DNA from: Evansella sp. AB-P1
GTDB lineage: Bacteria; Bacillota; Bacilli; Bacillales; Salisediminibacteriaceae
Length of the DNA: 64,000 nt
Assembly: GCF_029688925.1 (NCBI RefSeq)
Contig: NZ_JARUKY010000009.1
Span: forward strand, 142,649-206,648
Direction of reading: 5' to 3'
Shown here: positions 44,270 through 53,520 of the stretch, piece after piece
Layout: each line of letters opens with the position of its first letter
Position numbering within the stretch: position 1 is the stretch's first letter
Notes under the pieces: generated by a model
The model's database searches: none
The model's input: the letters and a program-made list of their open reading frames with translations, nothing else
Told to the model about the DNA's origin: nothing
Translations under genes and position numbers: made by a program

Positions 44270-44298
44270 ATTTTATCACTTCATTCAAAACATATCAA
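44270..44298 (-). promoter_or_regulatory. Candidate promoter of rplK-rplA
   Basis: On the minus strand, TTGATA (44298-44293) and TAAAAT (44275-44270) are 17 bp apart, just after the nusG stop. The predicted start point would lie only about ten bases before the terminator-like hairpin at 44226-44253. Confidence 0.55.
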
Positions 44299-44316
44299 GT
44301 TATTTTCAAAAACAAC

Positions 44317-44850
44317 CTATAATTTCTCAACTTGAGTAAATTCTAATTCCACAGGAGTTTCACGTCCAAACATATTCACATGTACCTTTAGCTTATGTTT
44401 GTCAGCATAAATGTCCTCCACAGTCCCAATGAAATTGGCAAATGGCCCTTCTTTTACCTTAACAGACTCCTTCAATTCAAAGTCAATTTCTGCTCTCGGC
44501 TCTTCCACACCCATCTTTTTAAGAATGTGTTCCACTTCCTCAGGTAATAATGGTGTTGGTTTAGATCCTGCACCTGAAGACCCCACAAATCCTGTAACAC
44601 CAGGTGTATTTCGCACAACATACCACGAGTCATCGGTCATTACCATTTCCACAATAACATATCCTGGAAAAACCTTTTTTGTTACTTGTTTACTTTTTCC
44701 ATTTTTAACTTCTGTCTCTTCTTCTACAGGGACGAGTACACGAAAGATTTTATCTGTCATGTCCATTGATTCTACACGTTTTTCCAAATTAGTCTTCACT
44801 TTATTCTCATAACCAGAATATGTGTGAACGACGTACCAATTCTTTTCCAT
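44317..44850 (-). CDS. nusG: Transcription termination/antitermination factor NusG
   Basis: NusG, 177 aa. The NGN domain begins MEKNWYVVHTYSGYENKVK and contains FPGYVIVEMVMTDDSWYVVRN; a C-terminal KOW domain has VKEGPFANFIGTVEDI. It modulates pausing and couples polymerase to Rho or the ribosome. It lies 67 bp downstream of secE. Confidence 0.98.
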   Translation of the reverse strand: MEKNWYVVHTYSGYENKVKTNLEKRVESMDMTDKIFRVLVPVEEETEVKNGKSKQVTKKVFPGYVIVEMVMTDDSWYVVRNTPGVTGFVGSSGAGSKPTPLLPEEVEHILKKMGVEEPRAEIDFELKESVKVKEGPFANFIGTVEDIYADKHKLKVHVNMFGRETPVELEFTQVEKL

Positions 44851-44917
44851 TACATATGGGACAAAGTCTGTCCATTCCCTCCTCTTGCAAAATTAAAATT
44901 AATATCTAAAACACCGA

Positions 44918-45112
44918 TTAATTTAAAATTGCACGAATAATTGCTGAAATTGCTGTATCTGAAATTGCAAAGAAAATTGCTATAAATAAAACAGTAACAA
45001 TAACTACCCCAGTGTATCGAACTAATTCTTTTCTTTTTGGCCATGATACACGTTTCATCTCAGTTGAAACATCTTTTAAAAATTTGGTAGAATTTTTTAC
45101 AACACTTGCCAC
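44918..45112 (-). CDS. secE: Preprotein translocase subunit SecE
   Basis: SecE, 64 aa, with one transmembrane helix (about residues 37-57) after the conserved amphipathic part EMKRVSWPKRKEL. It clamps SecY (encoded at 15721). I placed the start at the GTG at 45112, which has GGAGGTGG just upstream; the ATG pair at 45130 would have no ribosome binding site. It lies between rpmG and nusG. Confidence 0.93.
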   Translation of the reverse strand: MASVVKNSTKFLKDVSTEMKRVSWPKRKELVRYTGVVIVTVLFIAIFFAISDTAISAIIRAILN

Positions 45113-45185
45113 ACCTGCCACCTCCATCATATATAAAAATAACTTTTATTTTTAAACCAATTGATTAAAGCGGTTTCACTTTCTA

Positions 45186-45335
45186 TCACTTTGTTTCAAG
45201 GTGCATTGTATGTTTTCCGCAAGCTTTGCAATATTTCTTTATCGCTATTCGGGTTGTCCGATTTTGCTCCGTTTTATTCGTTGAATAATTTCTAGATTTG
45301 CATTGATCACATGCTATTGTCACCTTCTGCGACAT
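45186..45335 (-). CDS. rpmG: 50S ribosomal protein L33 (zinc-binding form)
   Basis: L33 is 49 aa. It begins [12 protein letters not shown] and carries two CxxC pairs, CDQC and CKAC, so this is the zinc-binding type. It is not a long ORF and is easy to miss. AAAGGGAG precedes the ATG. It lies upstream of secE, the usual order rpmG-secE-nusG. Confidence 0.95.
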   Translation of the reverse strand: MSQKVTIACDQCKSRNYSTNKTEQNRTTRIAIKKYCKACGKHTMHLETK

Positions 45336-45384
45336 GATCCATACTCCCTTTTTTTGCTTACGATTTTCACATACATACTTTTAA

Positions 45385-45413
45385 AACTTATCATACGGTT
45401 ACTTAAGTGTCAA
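45385..45413 (-). promoter_or_regulatory. Candidate promoter of rpmG-secE-nusG
   Basis: On the minus strand, TTGACA (45413-45408) is 17 bp from TAAGTT (45390-45385). The -35 is perfect and the -10 is weak. An inverted repeat, AAATTTCAC/GTGAAATTT at 45442-45469, lies just upstream. Confidence 0.45.
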
Positions 45414-45484
45414 TCACTGCTAAACATCTTCATTGTTGACGAAATTTCACATTTTCATAAGTGAAATTTTTCATATAGACAAAG

Positions 45485-45507
45485 AAAACAGGGTACTAAC
45501 CCTGTTT
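45485..45507 (-). terminator. Terminator overlapping the sigH stop
   Basis: AAACAGGG pairs with CCCTGTTT around a seven-base loop, followed on the minus strand by TTCTTTGTC. The stem includes part of the sigH stop region. Confidence 0.8.
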
Positions 45508-46150
45508 ATAGCTTAACACCCTTTAACTCTACGTATCTTTCGAGCTTCCGCTTCACTCTTTGTAGTGCATTATCTATTGATTTAACATGTCGGTTTAGGT
45601 CTGCAGAAATCTCTTGGTAACTTCTGCCATCAAGGTAAAGCATTAATACCTTCCGTTCAAGCTCACTTAAAATCTCACTCATTTTCAATTCTATGTCATC
45701 AAACTCTTCTTGATTAATTAACAATTCTTCAGGATCACTAACCTTTGAACCACAAATTACGTCCATAAGTGTGCGATCGGATTCCTCATCATAAATTGGC
45801 TTATCTAAAGACACATAAGAATTTAGGGGAATATGCTTTTGCCTTGTTGCAGTCTTAATTGCGGTAATAATTTGTCTTGTTATACATAGCTCAGCAAATG
45901 CTTTAAAAGAAGATAGCTTGTCTCCTTTAAAGTCACGAATAGCTTTATAAAGTCCAATCATACCCTCTTGTACGATATCTTCATGATCTGCACCAATCAA
46001 GAAATAGGATCTTGCTTTTGCACGAACAAAATTTTTATACTTGTTAATCAAGTATTCAAGTGCAGAGCTATCCCCTTCACGTACGTACTCTACGAGGCTC
46101 TCGTCTTCTATTCCATCATATTTGACTATCTCGATGAGGTCTAAAGCCAA
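45506..46150 (-). CDS. sigH: RNA polymerase sigma-H factor
   Basis: Sigma-H, 214 aa, directs transition-state and early sporulation genes. Region 2 carries VRAKARSYFLIGADHEDIVQEG and FAELCITRQIITAIKT; region 4 has LDGRSYQEISADLNRHVKSI, the helix-turn-helix. The start is a TTG at 46150, chosen because GGAGGG lies six bases upstream; the ATG at 46168 has no site. It lies downstream of yacP, which has its own terminator. Confidence 0.95.
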   Translation of the reverse strand: MALDLIEIVKYDGIEDESLVEYVREGDSSALEYLINKYKNFVRAKARSYFLIGADHEDIVQEGMIGLYKAIRDFKGDKLSSFKAFAELCITRQIITAIKTATRQKHIPLNSYVSLDKPIYDEESDRTLMDVICGSKVSDPEELLINQEEFDDIELKMSEILSELERKVLMLYLDGRSYQEISADLNRHVKSIDNALQRVKRKLERYVELKGVKL

Positions 46151-46218
46151 TGTGATCCCTCCGACCATGACTTTTTTAAACAAGTTTGAATTGTCTAAAT
46201 ATAGAAATAGTATACAGG

Positions 46219-46241
46219 ATTGATAAGAAAAGCGCAAGGCG
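46219..46241 (+). repeat. Fragment of interspersed repeat family 1 (R5)
   Basis: TTGATAAGAAAAGCGCAAGG is identical to the head of R2 and R4 and then diverges. It lies between yacP and sigH. Confidence 0.65.
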
Positions 46242-46270
46242 ACTGTTCATCACTGAAATGCAAATGTTCT

Positions 46271-46306
46271 GGCCGATTAAAAGTGCTTTTTACTTTTTAA
46301 TCGGCC
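46271..46306. repeat. Long inverted repeat between yacP and sigH
   Basis: GGCCGATTAAAAGT and its near-exact complement ACTTTTTAATCGGCC form a stem of 14 to 15 pairs with one bulge and a six- to seven-base loop. No T-run follows in the minus direction. Confidence 0.6.
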
Positions 46307-46387
46307 ATGTTATTTTATACGATACGATGGCGCATGGAGCTAGTCGCTAATTTGAAATAGTTATCCAACTGAGGATATTTTAAAGTT

Positions 46388-46432
46388 AAACAAAAACAAA
46401 GGCGTCAAGGTACTTACTCTTTTCCTCGACGC
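46388..46432 (-). terminator. Terminator of the cysE-cysS-mrnC-rlmB-yacP unit
   Basis: GGCGTCAAGG pairs with CCTCGACGCC (one mismatch), followed on the minus strand by TTTGTTTTTG. It overlaps the last codons of yacP. Confidence 0.75.
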
Positions 46433-46926
46433 CATTTCTCAAATATTTCTGCCATTTCATCTGTAATTGGCAGTTTTGTTTTCACTCTTTTTTGTTTTGT
46501 CTTTTTAACCTGCTTTTCAATTCCCTTTTCAATGACAGTAACTTCATTCCGTAGTTCCCTTGCAGATTTTCGAAACGCACCGCTTGCAAAAATAACACGT
46601 TGCTCTACAAAATCAGATGTAGCTACATAAATTTGAGTATCAACACGCTTTAACTCTTTTACTAACCTTTCAATTCGTTCATCTGCCGTTTCTTTTTCTC
46701 TTGTATAAATAATATTCAACCGGTAATTATTATATTTCTTGCCTAAGCCAGGTACCATGTGAGCATCAAAAACAATGATTACTTCCATGCCAGTATAAGC
46801 TTGATATTCTGCCATCTTTTCGATAAGACGATCACGAGCTTCCTCCAAATCTGTTAATTGAAGCTCTTTAAGTTCTGGCCAATCACCAATCATATTATAG
46901 CCATCTACTAATAAGACACGCCTCAT
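46414..46926 (-). CDS. rae1: Ribosome-dependent mRNA endonuclease Rae1 (YacP)
   Basis: NYN/PIN-like RNase of 170 aa. B. subtilis YacP was renamed Rae1 because it cleaves mRNA in the ribosomal A site. It begins MRRVLLVDGYNMIGDWPEL, with the first active-site Asp in VDGYN; VIIVFDAH and YVATSDFVEQ give further acidic residues. I placed the start at the ATG at 46926, one base after the rlmB stop, with AAGGAAG upstream. The C-terminus is basic. Confidence 0.93.
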   Translation of the reverse strand: MRRVLLVDGYNMIGDWPELKELQLTDLEEARDRLIEKMAEYQAYTGMEVIIVFDAHMVPGLGKKYNNYRLNIIYTREKETADERIERLVKELKRVDTQIYVATSDFVEQRVIFASGAFRKSARELRNEVTVIEKGIEKQVKKTKQKRVKTKLPITDEMAEIFEKWRRGKE

Positions 46927-46927
46927 T

Positions 46928-47683
46928 TTATATACTTCCTTGTGGATGTCTTCTTCTAAGTACTTCATACATTAAAAGACTTGCAGCCACAGAAGCATTC
47001 AACGATGTAACTTCGCCTACTAATGGAATACTAACGAGGAAATCACATTTTTCTTTTACTAACCTGCTTATTCCTTTCCCTTCACTGCCAATTACAAGAA
47101 CAACAGGCATATCTAGATCTACTTCACGATAATCGGATGTACCCTTTGCATCTGTCCCTACAAACCAAAGACCTTCTTTCTTAAGCTCGTCCATTGTTCG
47201 TGCAAGATTTGTAACTTTGGCTACTGGAACATGTTCGATTGCACCTGCTGAAGCTTTGGCAACAGTGTAAGTTAATCCAACAGATCTTCTTTTAGGAACA
47301 ATTATGCCGTGGGCACCTACAGCATCCGCTGTACGCATGATAGAACCAAGGTTATGGGGATCCTCTAGTTCATCAAGCAATAAGAAAAATGGAGCTTCAT
47401 TCTTTTTTGCTGCTCGATCAAAAAGAACAGATATATCTTGGTATTCATAAGCTGCTATTTGTGCAACAACCCCTTGGTGCTGTTGGGTATCAACTAGTTG
47501 GTCTAGCTTTTTTCTTGGTGCAATTTGAACATTAACTTGGGCTTGTTTAGCTAATTGACTGACCGTTACCATTTGGCCTTTCTGTGATCCTTCTGCTATC
47601 CATATTTTATTAATAGGACGTTTCCCTTTTAAGGCTTCAATAATAGGGTTTTTCCCATAAATAAATTCAAGTTCCTGACTCAT
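46928..47683 (-). CDS. rlmB: 23S rRNA 2'-O-methyltransferase, RlmB family
   Basis: SpoU/TrmH-family methyltransferase with a SPOUT knot, 251 aa. The N-terminal substrate-binding domain starts MSQELEFIYGKNPIIEALKG. The knot carries NLGSIMRTADAVGAHG, VIGSEGKGISRLV and IPLVGEVTSLNASVAASLL. The target is expected to be G2251 or an equivalent (inferred). The start at 47683 has GGAAGGGAG upstream and overlaps mrnC by 17 bp. Confidence 0.95.
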   Translation of the reverse strand: MSQELEFIYGKNPIIEALKGKRPINKIWIAEGSQKGQMVTVSQLAKQAQVNVQIAPRKKLDQLVDTQQHQGVVAQIAAYEYQDISVLFDRAAKKNEAPFFLLLDELEDPHNLGSIMRTADAVGAHGIIVPKRRSVGLTYTVAKASAGAIEHVPVAKVTNLARTMDELKKEGLWFVGTDAKGTSDYREVDLDMPVVLVIGSEGKGISRLVKEKCDFLVSIPLVGEVTSLNASVAASLLMYEVLRRRHPQGSI

Positions 47684-48098
47684 TCTCTCCCTCCTTCCCT
47701 TCCACAATCTCAAAGGATCGTTCCATTAATTCGTCTAGCCGTTCCTCTTGATTCGTTAAATAAAGATATCCGAACAGAGCTTCAATGGCAGTACTATAAC
47801 GATAAGTAGCATGGTCTGTATTTTTTGGAATTGTTCCAGACTTTGCGTTTCTCCCTCGTAGTGCAACAGAAGTTTCTTCTTTTGTTAAAACACCTTTATC
47901 GAAAAACAACTTTAATACCTTCGCTTGAGACTTTGCTGAAACATATTTAGTAGCCTCTTTATGAAGCTTATTTGGTCTTACTTTCCCTTGGGATAAGAGA
48001 CGGTATCGGACATAGGTTTCCAATACTGCGTCTCCCATATATGCCAGTGCTAATGCATTTAATTGTTCAGGTTCCTTGACTAACTGGTTTAATTTCAC
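47667..48098 (-). CDS. mrnC: Mini-ribonuclease III
   Basis: Mini-III, 143 aa, a dimeric RNase III catalytic domain without the double-stranded-RNA-binding domain. It matures 23S rRNA in B. subtilis. The catalytic block ALAYMGDAVLE has D23. Translation begins with GTG at 48098, close after the cysS stop, with GAGGGTG overlapping the end of cysS. The order cysS-mrnC-rlmB-yacP is conserved. Confidence 0.96.
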   Translation of the reverse strand: MKLNQLVKEPEQLNALALAYMGDAVLETYVRYRLLSQGKVRPNKLHKEATKYVSAKSQAKVLKLFFDKGVLTKEETSVALRGRNAKSGTIPKNTDHATYRYSTAIEALFGYLYLTNQEERLDELMERSFEIVEGKEGENESGT

Positions 48099-48104
48099 AA
48101 CTGG

Positions 48105-49505
48105 TTACACCCTCTTCCAGCGTGTCCCTTGAGGTGTATCTTCAAGGATAATGTTTTTTTCTTTTAAGGAATCTCGAATTTCATCTGCTCTCTTAAAATC
48201 TCTATTCTTTCTTGCATCAATTCGTTCTTGTATTAGCGCATCAATGTCTTCATCAAGTAAAGCATCATCTTCCTTTAAATCGATACCTAAAACATAAGAC
48301 ATATTATCTAATTGCCTTAAGAAATATTCTAATACCTCTTTATTAGTATGCTGCTCTCTTAAATAAACATTGCCGAGCTTGATTAAATCAAACATTGTTG
48401 CAACTGCGTTGGCACTATTAAAATCATCATCCATATCATCAATGAATCGTTGATGATATTGATCAATGTCCTCTTTCCACTTTTTAGTATCCTCTCCTAA
48501 ATCAGCAGTCTCTTTCAGCCGATGGTTAAGATTATTGTACGTTGTTTTCATTCTTTCTAATCCACTTTTGGCACTGTTCAATTGATCATCACTAAAATTA
48601 ATTGGACTGCGATAATGAGCATTCACTATAAAAAATCGAACGACTTCTGGTTCAAATTTTTTAATAATATCGTGAACTAAAATAAAATTCCCTAACGATT
48701 TGGACATTTTTTCATTATCAATATTAATATAACCATTGTGCAGCCAATAGTTTGCCATTTGCTTTTCATTTAAGGCTTCCGATTGAGCAATTTCATTTTC
48801 ATGGTGTGGGAAGGATAAATCTTGACCACCTGCATGAATGTCTATAGTTTCCCCCAGGTATTTTTTGACCATTGCCGAGCATTCAATATGCCAACCAGGT
48901 CTTCCATCTCCCCATGGACTACTCCAATAAATCTCTCCTGGTTTCGCCCCTTTCCACAGAACGAAGTCTAGTGGATCTTCTTTTTTATCTCCTACTTCAA
49001 TTCTCGTTCCTAGCTGCAAGTCATCAATTGATTGGTGAGACAATTTTCCGTAACCTTTAAATTTGCGTGTACGAAAATATACATCTCCCCCCGCTTCATA
49101 TGCAAAGCCTTTTTCTACTAGACGTTCTATAAATGCTATAATTTCAGGCATTGTATCCGTTACTCTTGGATGAGCATCTGCTTTCTTTACACCCAATCTA
49201 CCTGTATCTTCGTAATAAGCCTTGATGAAACGTTCTGCAAGGGTCATAACATCCTCGCCCATTTCTTCTGCTGCCTTAATGATTTTGTCATCTACATCTG
49301 TAAAATTAGATACATACTGAACTTCATATCCTCGGTATTGTAAATAGCGTCGGACCATATCAAAAACTACTGCAGGTCTTGCATTTCCTATATGAATATA
49401 ATTATAAACTGTAGGTCCGCAAACATACATTTTGACTTTGCCAGGTTCCATTGGTTTAAAGTCTTCTTTTTTTCTTTTTAATGTATTATAAAGTTTAATT
49501 CCCAT
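48105..49505 (-). CDS. cysS: Cysteinyl-tRNA synthetase
   Basis: Class I synthetase, 466 aa. The HIGH motif appears as YIHIGN (about 37-41) and the KMSKS motif as EKMSKSLGN (about 266-274). The zinc site uses Cys29, a Cys in GWHIECS, and His/Glu in FPHHENE. It is the second gene behind the cysteine T-box, so its expression should rise when tRNA-Cys is uncharged. Confidence 0.98.
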   Translation of the reverse strand: MGIKLYNTLKRKKEDFKPMEPGKVKMYVCGPTVYNYIHIGNARPAVVFDMVRRYLQYRGYEVQYVSNFTDVDDKIIKAAEEMGEDVMTLAERFIKAYYEDTGRLGVKKADAHPRVTDTMPEIIAFIERLVEKGFAYEAGGDVYFRTRKFKGYGKLSHQSIDDLQLGTRIEVGDKKEDPLDFVLWKGAKPGEIYWSSPWGDGRPGWHIECSAMVKKYLGETIDIHAGGQDLSFPHHENEIAQSEALNEKQMANYWLHNGYINIDNEKMSKSLGNFILVHDIIKKFEPEVVRFFIVNAHYRSPINFSDDQLNSAKSGLERMKTTYNNLNHRLKETADLGEDTKKWKEDIDQYHQRFIDDMDDDFNSANAVATMFDLIKLGNVYLREQHTNKEVLEYFLRQLDNMSYVLGIDLKEDDALLDEDIDALIQERIDARKNRDFKRADEIRDSLKEKNIILEDTPQGTRWKRV

Positions 49506-49539
49506 GGGTTCTTAGAACCTCCTTCTATTATGCCACTTT

Positions 49540-50190
49540 TCATTTATTCACTTTTTCCCTATTCAACTCAGTAATCTCCTTTTTCAATCGAAGGATCTCT
49601 ACTTCCAATTCTCTAAATTTATCTGAAATAGGGTCTGGTAAGTTAATATGATCCAAATCATGCCCGACCTTTATTCCATCTTGGATAACAACTCTTCCTG
49701 GAATTCCTACTACTGTTGAGTTCGGTGGGACTTCTTTTAAAACAACAGACCCTGCCCCAATACGTGCATTTTTGCCAATCCTCATTGATCCTAGTACTTT
49801 TGCTCCAGTAGCGATAAGAACATTGTCCTCAATTGTAGGATGCCGTTTTCCCTTTTCCTTCCCTGTCCCTCCAAGGGTAACCCCTTGAAAAATAGTAACA
49901 TTATCCCCAATTTCACATGTTTCCCCTATGACTACACCCATGCCATGATCTATAAATAATCTTTGACCTATTTTTGCACCTGGGTGAATCTCTATTCCTG
50001 TAAAAAACCGACTTACTTGAGAAATAAAACGAGCTATAAAAAATAACCTTTTTCTCCATAACCAATGAGCAAATCTATGATTCCAAATTGCGTGTACTCC
50101 TGAATAATTTATTAATACCTCTATTCTATTACGAGCTGCTGGATCTTGTTCCATTACCACATCAATATCATTTTTTAAGGTTCGAAACAT
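49540..50190 (-). CDS. cysE: Serine O-acetyltransferase
   Basis: CysE, 216 aa, makes O-acetylserine, the precursor of cysteine. The C-terminal half is a left-handed beta helix of hexapeptide repeats ([20 protein letters not shown] and following), with the catalytic His in DHGMG. The ATG at 50190 has AAAGGAGGT upstream; the longer open frame lies inside the T-box leader and is not coding. It is the first gene under T-box control. Confidence 0.97.
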   Translation of the reverse strand: MFRTLKNDIDVVMEQDPAARNRIEVLINYSGVHAIWNHRFAHWLWRKRLFFIARFISQVSRFFTGIEIHPGAKIGQRLFIDHGMGVVIGETCEIGDNVTIFQGVTLGGTGKEKGKRHPTIEDNVLIATGAKVLGSMRIGKNARIGAGSVVLKEVPPNSTVVGIPGRVVIQDGIKVGHDLDHINLPDPISDKFRELEVEILRLKKEITELNREKVNK

Positions 50191-50229
50191 TGTGTATTCG
50201 ACCTCCTTTCTAAAGGTGAGAAATGATTT

Positions 50230-50505
50230 AAATCTAATTGAACTAAAAAAAGCGCCTCTTGTGCCAAGACGGCACAGAGACGCATACACGTGGTTCCACT
50301 CTGTTTGAGCAACTATATCCTTTTGCTCCACTTTTTATAGAAGTTAACGGTTCCTGACCGCCCTCACTTACTCATATCAACACTTTCAGTAAGAGACTCA
50401 GAGGTGCATATTCAGAAACGAATCCTTTAAGCTGCTTTCAGCCGACGACAGCTCTCTCTATCAAAGGATAGACGATCTTACTTTTCCTCATCAACGTTTT
50501 ATATA
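50230..50505 (-). promoter_or_regulatory. Cysteine T-box riboswitch upstream of cysE-cysS
   Basis: All standard T-box elements are visible on the minus strand. Stem I has the AACGTTGATGAGG start and a specifier region with UGC (Cys) at 50408-50406 followed by A. The T-box sequence GTGGAACCACG lies near 50287-50300. The terminator GCGTCTCTGTGCC/GGCACAAGAGGCGC at 50245-50283 ends in seven T residues. Uncharged tRNA-Cys should stabilise the antiterminator and allow transcription of cysE-cysS. Confidence 0.95.
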
Positions 50506-50513
50506 TACTTTTT

Positions 50514-51971
50514 TTACTTTAACAATTTACTTATTCTACTGGTAACCTTATCTTTCCCTAGTAAAACAATAGCTTGTGGAAGATCAGGTCCATGTGTTTG
50601 CCCTGTAGTAGCTACGCGAATAGGCATAAACAATTTCTTTCCTTTATGACCTGTTTCTTTTTGAACCTCTTTCATAGACTTTTTTACATTTTCTGCTGAA
50701 AATAGATCGAGATTCTCTATTTTATCTTTGAAGGATGCAAGGACTTCTGGAACTTGCTCTTCCCCTAATACTTCTTGTGCTTCTTCATTATAATCGATTT
50801 CCTTCGTAAAGAACAACTCAGTAAGCTCAACAATTTCTGCTCCATAGCTCATCTTTTCTTGATGAAGTGCAATTAATTCAGTTGCCCATTGCCTTTCTTC
50901 TCCATCTAAGTCTTCTGGAAGCTTCCCTGTTTTAATTAAATGGGGAAGTGCAGCTTCAACCACTCTTTCGATAGGAGCATCTTTCATATACTGATTGTTC
51001 ATCCAAGCTAATTTTTTCGTGTCGAATACTGCTGGTGCTTTAATTACTCGGTCTAAACTAAATTGTTCTACTAATTGTTCAATAGATAAGATTTCTTCCT
51101 CTCCACCTGGAGACCATCCTAATAACGATATAAAGTTAACAATTGCTTCAGGTAAGTAACCTAATTCACGATATTGTTCAACAAATTGAATAATCGACTC
51201 ATCACGTTTACTCATTTTTTTATGGTCTTCATTAAGGATTAAAGATGCATGAGCAAATCTTGGTGTATCCCATCCAAATGCTTCATAAATAAGCACCTGT
51301 CTAGGTGAATTTGATAAGTGTTCCTCACCACGAATGACGTGACTAATTTTCATTAAATGATCATCTATAGTAACACAAAAGTTATAAGTTGGTATGCCGT
51401 CCTGTCTTGCAATGACAAAGTCACCAATTCCATCTGTCTCAAAGCTTACTTGACCTCGAACGATATCATCTACAATGACCGTTTGATTTTCAGGTACTAG
51501 GAAGCGAACAACAGGTTTACGCCCTTCCTTTTCATAAGCTTCCTTTTGTTCTTGGGAGAGATTACGATCTCTTCCGCTATATTTCGGTGTTTCACCTCGG
51601 GATCGTTGCTCCTCACGTTCTTTTTCTAACTCTTCTTCTGACATGTAACAATAATAAGCTTTCCCTTGCTGGATTAACTCATCAATATGCTTTTTATAAA
51701 TATCAAGTCTTTCCATACTTTGATACGGAGCATGAGGACCTCCAATATCAACACTTTCATCCCAATCCATACCTAACCATTTTAAACTATCCATTAATTT
51801 TTCAGTGGCAGTATCAACATTTCTAGCTTGATCTGTATCTTCAATTCTTAAAATAAATTTCCCATTTTGGTTTCTTGCATATAAATAATTAAATAACGCT
51901 GAACGAGCTCCACCTATGTGTAAGTGACCCGTTGGACTTGGGGCAAATCTCACACGAACATCTTGAGTCAT
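50514..51971 (-). CDS. gltX: Glutamyl-tRNA synthetase
   Basis: Class I synthetase, 485 aa. HIGH is present as [10 protein letters not shown] (about residues 15-24) and KMSKS as KKMSKRDES (about 250-258). In Bacilli this enzyme is non-discriminating and also charges tRNA-Gln with Glu for later amidation by GatCAB, which is not in this window. It lies between ispF and the T-box. Confidence 0.98.
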   Translation of the reverse strand: MTQDVRVRFAPSPTGHLHIGGARSALFNYLYARNQNGKFILRIEDTDQARNVDTATEKLMDSLKWLGMDWDESVDIGGPHAPYQSMERLDIYKKHIDELIQQGKAYYCYMSEEELEKEREEQRSRGETPKYSGRDRNLSQEQKEAYEKEGRKPVVRFLVPENQTVIVDDIVRGQVSFETDGIGDFVIARQDGIPTYNFCVTIDDHLMKISHVIRGEEHLSNSPRQVLIYEAFGWDTPRFAHASLILNEDHKKMSKRDESIIQFVEQYRELGYLPEAIVNFISLLGWSPGGEEEILSIEQLVEQFSLDRVIKAPAVFDTKKLAWMNNQYMKDAPIERVVEAALPHLIKTGKLPEDLDGEERQWATELIALHQEKMSYGAEIVELTELFFTKEIDYNEEAQEVLGEEQVPEVLASFKDKIENLDLFSAENVKKSMKEVQKETGHKGKKLFMPIRVATTGQTHGPDLPQAIVLLGKDKVTSRISKLLK

Positions 51972-52056
51972 TGTATGACACCTTCCAATCTTTTGTTCAA
52001 TTCTTTATCATTATTTTATCATTAAATGAATATTGTAGGTCAAGTTTTCCTTATTA

Positions 52057-52539
52057 TTAGCTTTCCCTTGGAACAAGTAAAACAACAGCCATTGACGCTA
52101 TTCCTTCTTCTCTTCCTGTAAAACCTAATTTTTCCGTTGTTGTTGCCTTAACATTTATATTTCCTATCTCTGAATCTAATAATTCTGCAATACGGTTATT
52201 CATTTTTGAAATATATGGAGCCATTTTTGGTTTTTGTGCCATGATTGTACAATCAAGATTTCCTAATTGATAACCTCTCTGTTTTACAAGGTCCCATACG
52301 TGAGATAATAACTTCGCTGAATCAGCATCCTTAAATTCTGGGTCAGTGTCTGGAAAATGTTTACCTATGTCCCCTTCACCAATGGCACCTAAACATGCAT
52401 CAGCAATTGTATGTAACAATACATCTGCATCAGAATGTCCTAATAATCCTTTACTATAAGGAAGTTCAACTCCTCCAATTATTAGTGGCCTACCTTCTAC
52501 TAATTGGTGGACATCAAATCCTTGGCCAATTCGAATCAT
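52057..52539 (-). CDS. ispF: 2-C-methyl-D-erythritol 2,4-cyclodiphosphate synthase
   Basis: IspF, 160 aa, fifth step of the MEP isoprenoid pathway, a zinc-dependent trimer. Metal ligands are D9, H11 and H43 (GQGFDVHQ and LLHTIADA). The C-terminal part contains [17 protein letters not shown]. It follows ispD with a two-base gap; these two steps are therefore co-expressed. Confidence 0.98.
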   Translation of the reverse strand: MIRIGQGFDVHQLVEGRPLIIGGVELPYSKGLLGHSDADVLLHTIADACLGAIGEGDIGKHFPDTDPEFKDADSAKLLSHVWDLVKQRGYQLGNLDCTIMAQKPKMAPYISKMNNRIAELLDSEIGNINVKATTTEKLGFTGREEGIASMAVVLLVPRES

Positions 52540-52541
52540 GG

Positions 52542-53231
52542 TTACTCTCCCTTTCTTTTCTCTATGATAGCTTCACCATACAAAATATCCTCTGGAGTTG
52601 TAATTTTAATATTTTCATAATCACCTTCAACAATATAAACCTTTTCTCCAATAAACTCCATAAGGGAAGCATCATCTGTACCGAAGAAATCCTGTTTTTC
52701 AGCTTCTTGGTGTCCTTTTACGATTTTATTGTATCGGAATCCTTGTGGTGTTTGTATGGACCACAAGTTATTTCTATGAACCGTTTTTTCTACAATTCCA
52801 TCAACGGCTTGTTTTATTGTATCCTTTACTGGAGTTGCTACAATAGCAGCGCCTTTTTCAACTACCTTATGTATTAGATTGTGGATGACAGAATGTTGAA
52901 CGAACGGCCTCGCCCCATCATGAATGAGGACTATTGGATTCCCTTCAATTACCTTTAGCCCCTCATACACACTTTCCTGCCTTTCTTTACCACCAATCAC
53001 TAGCTTGTCCACTTTATTTATTTTATATGTTTCTATTAATTTCTCAACCTCTTTTAGCTCTTGTTTATTTACAACTAAAATAATGGAATGACAAAGAATA
53101 TCCTCCTCAAACACACGTAAAGTGTGAATGAGGAGGGGAATTTGGTCAATTAATAAAAATTGTTTATTTTTACCTGCTTTCATCCGTTTCCCTTGTCCAG
53201 CTGCAGGGATAACTACCGTATATTTCTCCAT
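52542..53231 (-). CDS. ispD: 2-C-methyl-D-erythritol 4-phosphate cytidylyltransferase
   Basis: IspD, 229 aa, third step of the MEP pathway. The nucleotide-binding motif is [17 protein letters not shown] (about residues 9-25). [11 protein letters not shown] and ATPVKDTIK are also typical. It is just upstream of ispF and downstream of yacL, from which it is separated by repeat element A. Confidence 0.97.
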   Translation of the reverse strand: MEKYTVVIPAAGQGKRMKAGKNKQFLLIDQIPLLIHTLRVFEEDILCHSIILVVNKQELKEVEKLIETYKINKVDKLVIGGKERQESVYEGLKVIEGNPIVLIHDGARPFVQHSVIHNLIHKVVEKGAAIVATPVKDTIKQAVDGIVEKTVHRNNLWSIQTPQGFRYNKIVKGHQEAEKQDFFGTDDASLMEFIGEKVYIVEGDYENIKITTPEDILYGEAIIEKRKGE

Positions 53232-53246
53232 AGTATCGTTCCTTTT

Positions 53247-53440
53247 TATAGTGCGTGTTCAAAAAGGAGGATAAAATTAGCCGAGTCGGCTAAAGTCACA
53301 ACGTCCTGTGCGTCGAAAGATCAAGGCAGTGTAGCTTTGAGTACCGCAGCGTATGCTTTTAATACGTGAGGAACGGAAAAGCAAGCCAACGCAGAGATTC
53401 GACAGATATTTTTCCCGGACTTTTTGAACATCCTCTTATA
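53247..53440 (+). repeat. MITE-like repeat, family 2, copy A (194 bp)
   Basis: The ends are imperfect inverted repeats: TATAGTGCGTGTTCAAAAAG at the left and the complement of TATAAGAGGATGTTCAAAAAG at the right, with TATA at each border. The interior holds the palindrome TAGCCGAGTCGGCTA and the block CGTCCTGTGCGTCGAAAGATC. No ORF. Copy B at 62297 is nearly identical but has 27 extra bases. It lies between the 3' end of yacL and the start of ispD. Confidence 0.9.
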
Positions 53441-53520
53441 TTACAATTCACGTCCTGTGGACAACTTCACTAAATTAATGAATATTTCGTTACAAGAAAA
53501 TTCTCTTTACACTTCGAAAA

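Noticed and set aside
50191..50331. N-terminal extension of CysE
   Set aside because: The extension is the T-box and terminator region read in frame; the ATG at 50190 has a strong ribosome binding site.
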